Source: Nelumbo lutea (Eukaryota; Streptophyta; Magnoliopsida; Proteales; Nelumbonaceae). Taken from it: a stretch of 64,000 nucleotides of DNA. The notes beneath the pieces are model-generated. The model was not told where the DNA came from and searched no databases. It worked only from the letters and a program-made list of their open reading frames with translations. Position 1 is the first letter of the stretch. Each line of letters starts with the position of its first letter. Below are positions 59,450-64,000 of the stretch, one piece after another. The translations under genes and the position numbers were made by a program. The DNA lies in contig JAKGHH010000004.1 in NCBI GenBank assembly GCA_022828595.1, positions 56,384,422-56,448,421 of the forward strand, read 5' to 3'.

Positions 59450-61401
59450 TGAAAGAATGGTAGGATCCATCTAATGGACGCCATAAAGGTTGCGGAATGG
59501 GTGGACGAATTTCAAAAAATTTCCTACCTTCTCCCAACTGGGAATCATATTCCTTAAATTTAGAATACAATATTCAAGGATCCTACTTGAACCATAATCA
59601 AACCAGATCTGTACCAAAAGACAAATGGGAGGAATATACCTGATCCGGAGAAGCACTATCTCCCAAAGTTGGTGTTCACGCCCAAAGAGTGCTCCAAGAT
59701 CCGTTCCTGCTGAAGATGACACAGCTGTGGATGGAACAGAACCAGCAGGGTGCGTCCTACACACTGGATCCTTCATAAGAATCCTCTGGAAGTACTAAAC
59801 ACTGAATCTTTTTCAGTCTTTTTTGCAAGACTGATGTCAAGAACAGATTTCTTGACTTTCTTTTTCTGCAAAGATCTAATCTTGCAAAAACAGATGGCGG
59901 CGGCAGGAGGAGAACTCCAAAGGCGAAAAAGCTTAACTGCTTCTTCTTTCTTTTTCTGGAGTATGAGATCTGATCTCAATTCGTAGGAACCTTTCTTGCG
60001 ATTTCTCTTGGTTCAAAATCTGTTGTATTTTTCTCCTTTTTGGTTAGGGTTTCTCCTCCTTTCTTCTTGATTAAGAATCCTCCTAATTAGGAGTTATCCC
60101 AATCCAAATCAGTATTTGGATAGGGGATAATCTTAATCCTATCTGCAGATAAAGTTAGCTTACTCCTGATCTTATCAGGAGATTACTAGATTCAAATTTA
60201 ATTTGAATTTGGTCTCCAAGAGTGGATAAGGCTAAAGGCCCAATCCTTTTATTAACATTAATCTCAGATTCTCCCCAAGGATGGGTGATCATATCTGCCC
60301 ACCTCGAAATGGGCTTCTGTCCCATTAAGTGTTCAGTGTCTAATTACTTTCCAATCTGCTGCCCAGTTGGGCTTTTTGTATGGCGTGGGACCCAAGCATT
60401 GATCTACACACCAGCCACATGGGTTCGGCCCAGCCTTTAATACAAGGCCCAGCCGAATTCACTGAAAAACTCAATGAACCCCTTGAGTCCATCATATGGA
60501 CCCTATGGGCCCAACACTTACATTAAGTGGTCCCTGGGCCAAGCCATCTTATAAAAACCCAGGGACTGTGGGCAGGTGCAAGATTAGCCCATCAGGTATT
60601 ATCCTCAATGGTCTTACACTTAACCTCTCAGCCCTTAATGATCAAGCACTGCCCGACAAGAGAGGACCTCTCCCTCGGCTGCAAGGAACAGTGCCGCACT
60701 CTCCTCTCACATGGATCCCGGGAATTAAAACCATTTGCAAACAATTTGAAATCGTACATATATATAAATATATTAATTTTGCAAAACAAAATTCCAACGA
60801 TTGAAATCAACTGCCGGCAGTTTGGTTTCCATCAGAGAGAGTGCATTCCCGATCATTACCCTTTGTCCGACAAAGTGGTTGATTCTGTCACTATGATCAC
60901 CCACTCAGATGAATTCTCAAACTGCCCCAACATACCCAGGTTTTGATCCCCGCTAAGGATCTCATTGATTGGCATATCAAAGGCAGCCTGATCCAACACC
61001 TAGTGAAGTGTCATAATCGAGTGTAGGGGTCAGGTGTAACTTTCCAGTTTTGCCCATCTATCTCCAAGGTCCAGGGCAAGACTGGAAATCTGGTCCGGTT
61101 CAAGGATCCAAGTAATCCCATACTGCATGTGCCTCGGGTCTTACCCTGGTGGCTGAGACAGGCCATCCCAACACTTAGTGGCACACCAGTATCAGCCTTG
61201 GCAGGATAAATCTCCCCAGACTTATCCAATGGCTGTGAACATTTAAAAGTAACACGAGTCTCTATAAATGTCTAGTTTTAGGGTTTTACACAGAATTAAA
61301 CCAAACAACATGAATCAAACATGCACTTTATTTATTTCCACTAAATAACAAAAGTACATCAAATCAGATTGAAGTTAAGGGCATACATAAACTGTCTAAC
61401 A
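59450..61401 (-). repeat. Element A 5' LTR (1952 bp)
   Basis: TG..CA ends; nearly identical to 51859-53768 apart from the indel noted there and scattered substitutions. Confidence 0.95.
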
Positions 61402-63358
61402 TCTTATCCTCCCAATCTTGGTACTCCCTCCTTCGGTCCTCAGAAGCCCTATCACCCGGACGCTCTGGGGCAGGATTTTTCACCACCTATTCTAACTTTT
61501 CGAAAGTTAGGACCAGCATAAGATTTCTGTACCAGTTGGCATATTTTGGGCCCTTAAGCTTTTTATCGTCTAGAAGCTTTGTGAATTGACTGTTTGCTAT
61601 TTTCTGGTAAAACAATAAAGACTAATCCACAACCTTAGTTTGATTTATGTTACCTACATAGATATGGCTTTTAGTCTATGTTCCATTCCCATTTGTTCAT
61701 CTCTGAGATTTCCCTCCTATCTAAGTGACGGAGATGGCGAAATGTCTTTGGAAATGTGGGAAATCACATAGAGTGCATGAAGCCAACCGTTTCAGCTACA
61801 ATACCCCACCACCTTTCTGTGACGGATCATATCCACTCATCGTATGAGTTTCCCTTTGGCCTCTGTCAAACAAGGTTTAGAGCCATTTTCAGGTAACCTT
61901 TCTATCCATTGAGTGCTCACCCATCATATTCAGGTTATGCCAAGGTACCGTGAGAGAGTTCCCATTTTCTGGTGAAGCCCTCCCAAATCGGTCTATGACG
62001 CCCTATCATCTTATGAAACACTCTGACAGATGCAACAGCAAATGGATAGCCCAGTTTTATGGTGTGTTTCCTCATTACTGAAGGACCCATCATTGTGCTA
62101 ATGACGGAAGGCCTTTAGAGAGTCCATCATATGGATCTCCTTATCACATGCACTCATATTTGCTGGAGGGAAGAAAATTATGCCCTAGTTCTAATTTAGG
62201 TCAAACCAAAGTGGCTCCCACTGACTTTCATAAAGTCAGATTTCTAGTGGGGCTTAATCGGCTAGAGTTTTCGCACGCATCCCCTTTCAGGGTTGTGGGG
62301 CCCACCAAGTAAGGAGGGGTCATCCAATGACCTTATGGGATACCATGGCAATGATGTGTGTTCAGCCATGGTGTGCCTAAGAGCCATTAACGAGTCATCA
62401 TGGGTCAAGTGCTTATGGCCCATGGTTGCAACACATCCAACATCCACACATCGCATGATATGGAAGAGTTGATCCAATCAATTATCTACTATAAAGCCCA
62501 TTAATTAGCCGAATTAAAAACCATAACATTAACAATTTACATCGTCTAGGTATATGGGCTGAATCGCAGTTGGCAGTTCGGCCCATATAGGTTTTCTCAC
62601 AAGAGTGGGCTTTTGTAGTTTTAACCCTTTAAAACCGGGCTTTACAGGTGGGCTAAATTAATCACTGCAATTGAACATCAGATTTGGAACAACAAGTGTG
62701 AGAAAAATGGACTGAAAACAGCCCCTTTCGAACCCTAGATTCACTCCAAAAAGTTTTGGTCCAATCTAGTCCGAAATTGTTCGAAACTGATTTTCAGTTC
62801 AAGAGTTAATTCATGAAAGATCTGAAATTAATAATTTGATTTTAGACAAACAAAAATCAAATATGGACTGTTTGCACCACCTGCAAAACAGAGGTTAATT
62901 ACTAGGGTTGTAGTTTCACAAACGCAAATCGCAGAAAATGATCTCTCCATCTACAAATCTCTAGCGCCGCCTTCTTCTTCAATGAAGAAAATAAAAAATT
63001 ACAGAAATCCTATTTCTTTTAATTAATTACATTCTTGATCAAATCCTATACATTCAGTCTAGAAAAAAAATATTTTACAGACCGAATTGAATGAATAATA
63101 AAAAGAAGAATTGCGCAGACCATCTACGCCAAATCTGCACTTTGATCTCCAGGTTCGAACAATCCATTAAATCAAAATAAATAAAGAATGGTTCTAAATA
63201 AATTTTAGATTTAATAAAATTAATTTCAGATCAATCGCCCTCAAGAAGAAACAATTTCTTGGAAAAAGAAAATAATCTGCGCAAATCTTGGTAGAACAAC
63301 TTCTGCCCATCTGCGCAGGTTCATATCTGATTTTCTTGGTTCCAGATTCGAACCTATG
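61402..63358 (-). pseudogene. Element B gag 5' end and leader
   Basis: Begins with the target duplication and continues gag from the split point. The first codons of B gag (about 61600-61407) retain Trp (AACTGGTAC) where element A has a stop, but the start codon equivalent is ATA (61600-61598) instead of ATG. The rest is leader, collinear with 57664-59436. Confidence 0.9.
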
Positions 63359-63370
63359 GCTCTGATACCA
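63359..63370 (-). other. Element B primer-binding site
   Basis: TGGTATCAGAGC on the minus strand, directly inside the LTR that starts at 63372. Confidence 0.93.
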
Positions 63371-63371
63371 C

Positions 63372-64000
63372 TGAAAGAATGGTAGGATCCATTGTATGGA
63401 TGCCAAAAGGGTTGCAGAATGGGAGGGCGAATTTCAAAAAAATTTTCCTAACTTCTTTCAACTGGGAATCATATTCCCTAAATTTAGATTACAATATTCA
63501 AGGATCCTTCTTGTACCATAATCGAACAAGATCTGAACCAAAAGTCAAGGGAGAAATTATACCTGATCCAGAGAAGCAGTATCTCCCAAAATTGGTGTTC
63601 ATGCCCAAAGAGGACACCAAGATCCGCTCATGCTGAAGATGACACAGCAATGTGTGGAACGAAACCAGCAGAGTGTGTCTTACACACTGAATCCTTCACA
63701 AGAATCCTCTGGAAACATTGAGCACCGAATCTTTTCAGTTCTTTATGCAAAACTGATATCAAGAACTGATTTCTTGATTTCTTTTCTTCAAAGATCGAAT
63801 CTTTTCAGAGAATGGCGATGGCTGGAGGAGAACTCCTGAGATGAAAATGGCGAAGATTGCTTCTCTTCTCTCTAGGGTGTATGAGATCCTATCTCAATTC
63901 GCAGTAAGTTTTCTTTCTCAAAATCCTAGGTTCAAATTCTATTAATCCTCTTAAGATTTATCATCTTTTTTCTTGATTAAGAAATCTCCTAATCCCATTA
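63372..64000 (-). repeat. Element B 5' LTR, cut by the window end
   Basis: Starts TGAAAGAATGGTAGG. The first 225 bp or so differ from the 47337 LTR at roughly 21 positions by my count, so B is older than A. About 1.3 kb should lie beyond the window, followed by GGATC if the insertion is intact. Confidence 0.93.

Larger units (their letters stand above)
51859..61401 (-). mobile_element. Element A, complete Ty1/copia retrotransposon nested in element B
   Basis: Length 9543 bp. LTRs are at 51859-53768 and 59450-61401; the 5-bp duplication TCTTA is at 51854-51858 and 61402-61406. The insertion splits the gag gene of element B: joining the flanks gives GAGTTCTTATCCTCCCA, which matches the uninterrupted gag of element A near 57460-57480. 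Order on the minus strand: 5' LTR, primer-binding site, long leader, gag, protease, integrase, RT, RNase H, polypurine tract, 3' LTR, which is the copia order. The LTRs differ at 8 of the first 200 or so positions by my count, fewer than in element B. Lineage not resolved. Confidence 0.96.

Noticed and set aside
1..64000. CRISPR arrays, bacterial operons, tRNA and rRNA genes
   Set aside because: No spaced direct repeats of CRISPR type, and no tRNA or rRNA sequence was recognised. Tandem repeats present are microsatellites, minisatellites or duplications.

Overview
The window is nuclear DNA from a flowering plant, because the one intact gene is of a plant-specific type (PHOX-like TPR-PB1 protein), a plant RLCK-VII kinase remnant is present, and almost everything else is plant-type transposable element sequence: Ty1/copia, Ty3/gypsy, LINEs with a C-terminal RNase H domain, hAT- and Harbinger-like non-autonomous DNA elements, and an Au-SINE-like fragment. 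The species cannot be named from the sequence.

Layout. 0-8 kb holds decayed copia and LINE fragments, AT-rich spacer, two small inverted-repeat elements, a poly-G run and a 154-bp tandem duplication. 8.2-19.2 kb is a pile-up: minus-strand copia pieces with LTRs near 8.2-8.4 and 19.0-19.2 kb, a plus-strand copia element (9.3-14.3 kb) interrupted by a hAT-like element with a perfect 8-bp target duplication and by a reversed LINE, then two further minus-strand LINEs, one with ORF1, endonuclease start and a small hAT-like MITE. 19.2-21.8 kb has no recognisable gene. 21.8-22.5 kb is an RLCK-VII (PBL34/35/36-like) pseudogene behind a SINE-like fragment. 22.5-25.9 kb is a LINE carrying a second LINE with a perfect 19-bp target duplication.

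The only intact protein-coding gene is on the minus strand at 26999-29180: two coding exons, 694 aa, with three TPRs, a PB1 domain and the conserved C-terminal region of PHOX1/PHOX4-like co-chaperones.

31.4-40.0 kb holds a decayed Ty3/gypsy gag-protease region between two related LTRs with no recognisable reverse transcriptase, plus a diverged repeat found again in inverted orientation at 42.3-43.5 kb. 40.8-42.3 kb contains a Harbinger-like element with a GA-rich minisatellite; a neighbouring tandem copy preserves its empty site. 45.2-47.0 kb is a decayed minus-strand reading frame with a G-patch-like motif, probably retrotransposon-derived.

47.3-64 kb is one nested structure. Copia element A (51859-61401, minus strand, LTRs about 1.9 kb, TSD TCTTA) sits inside the gag gene of an older relative, element B (LTR from 47337; its other LTR runs off the window at 64000). 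B has lost its whole RT domain through a 1020-bp in-frame deletion. A and B share an in-frame TGA between protease and integrase, although they are separate insertions. Neither looks able to make a full polyprotein without recoding.
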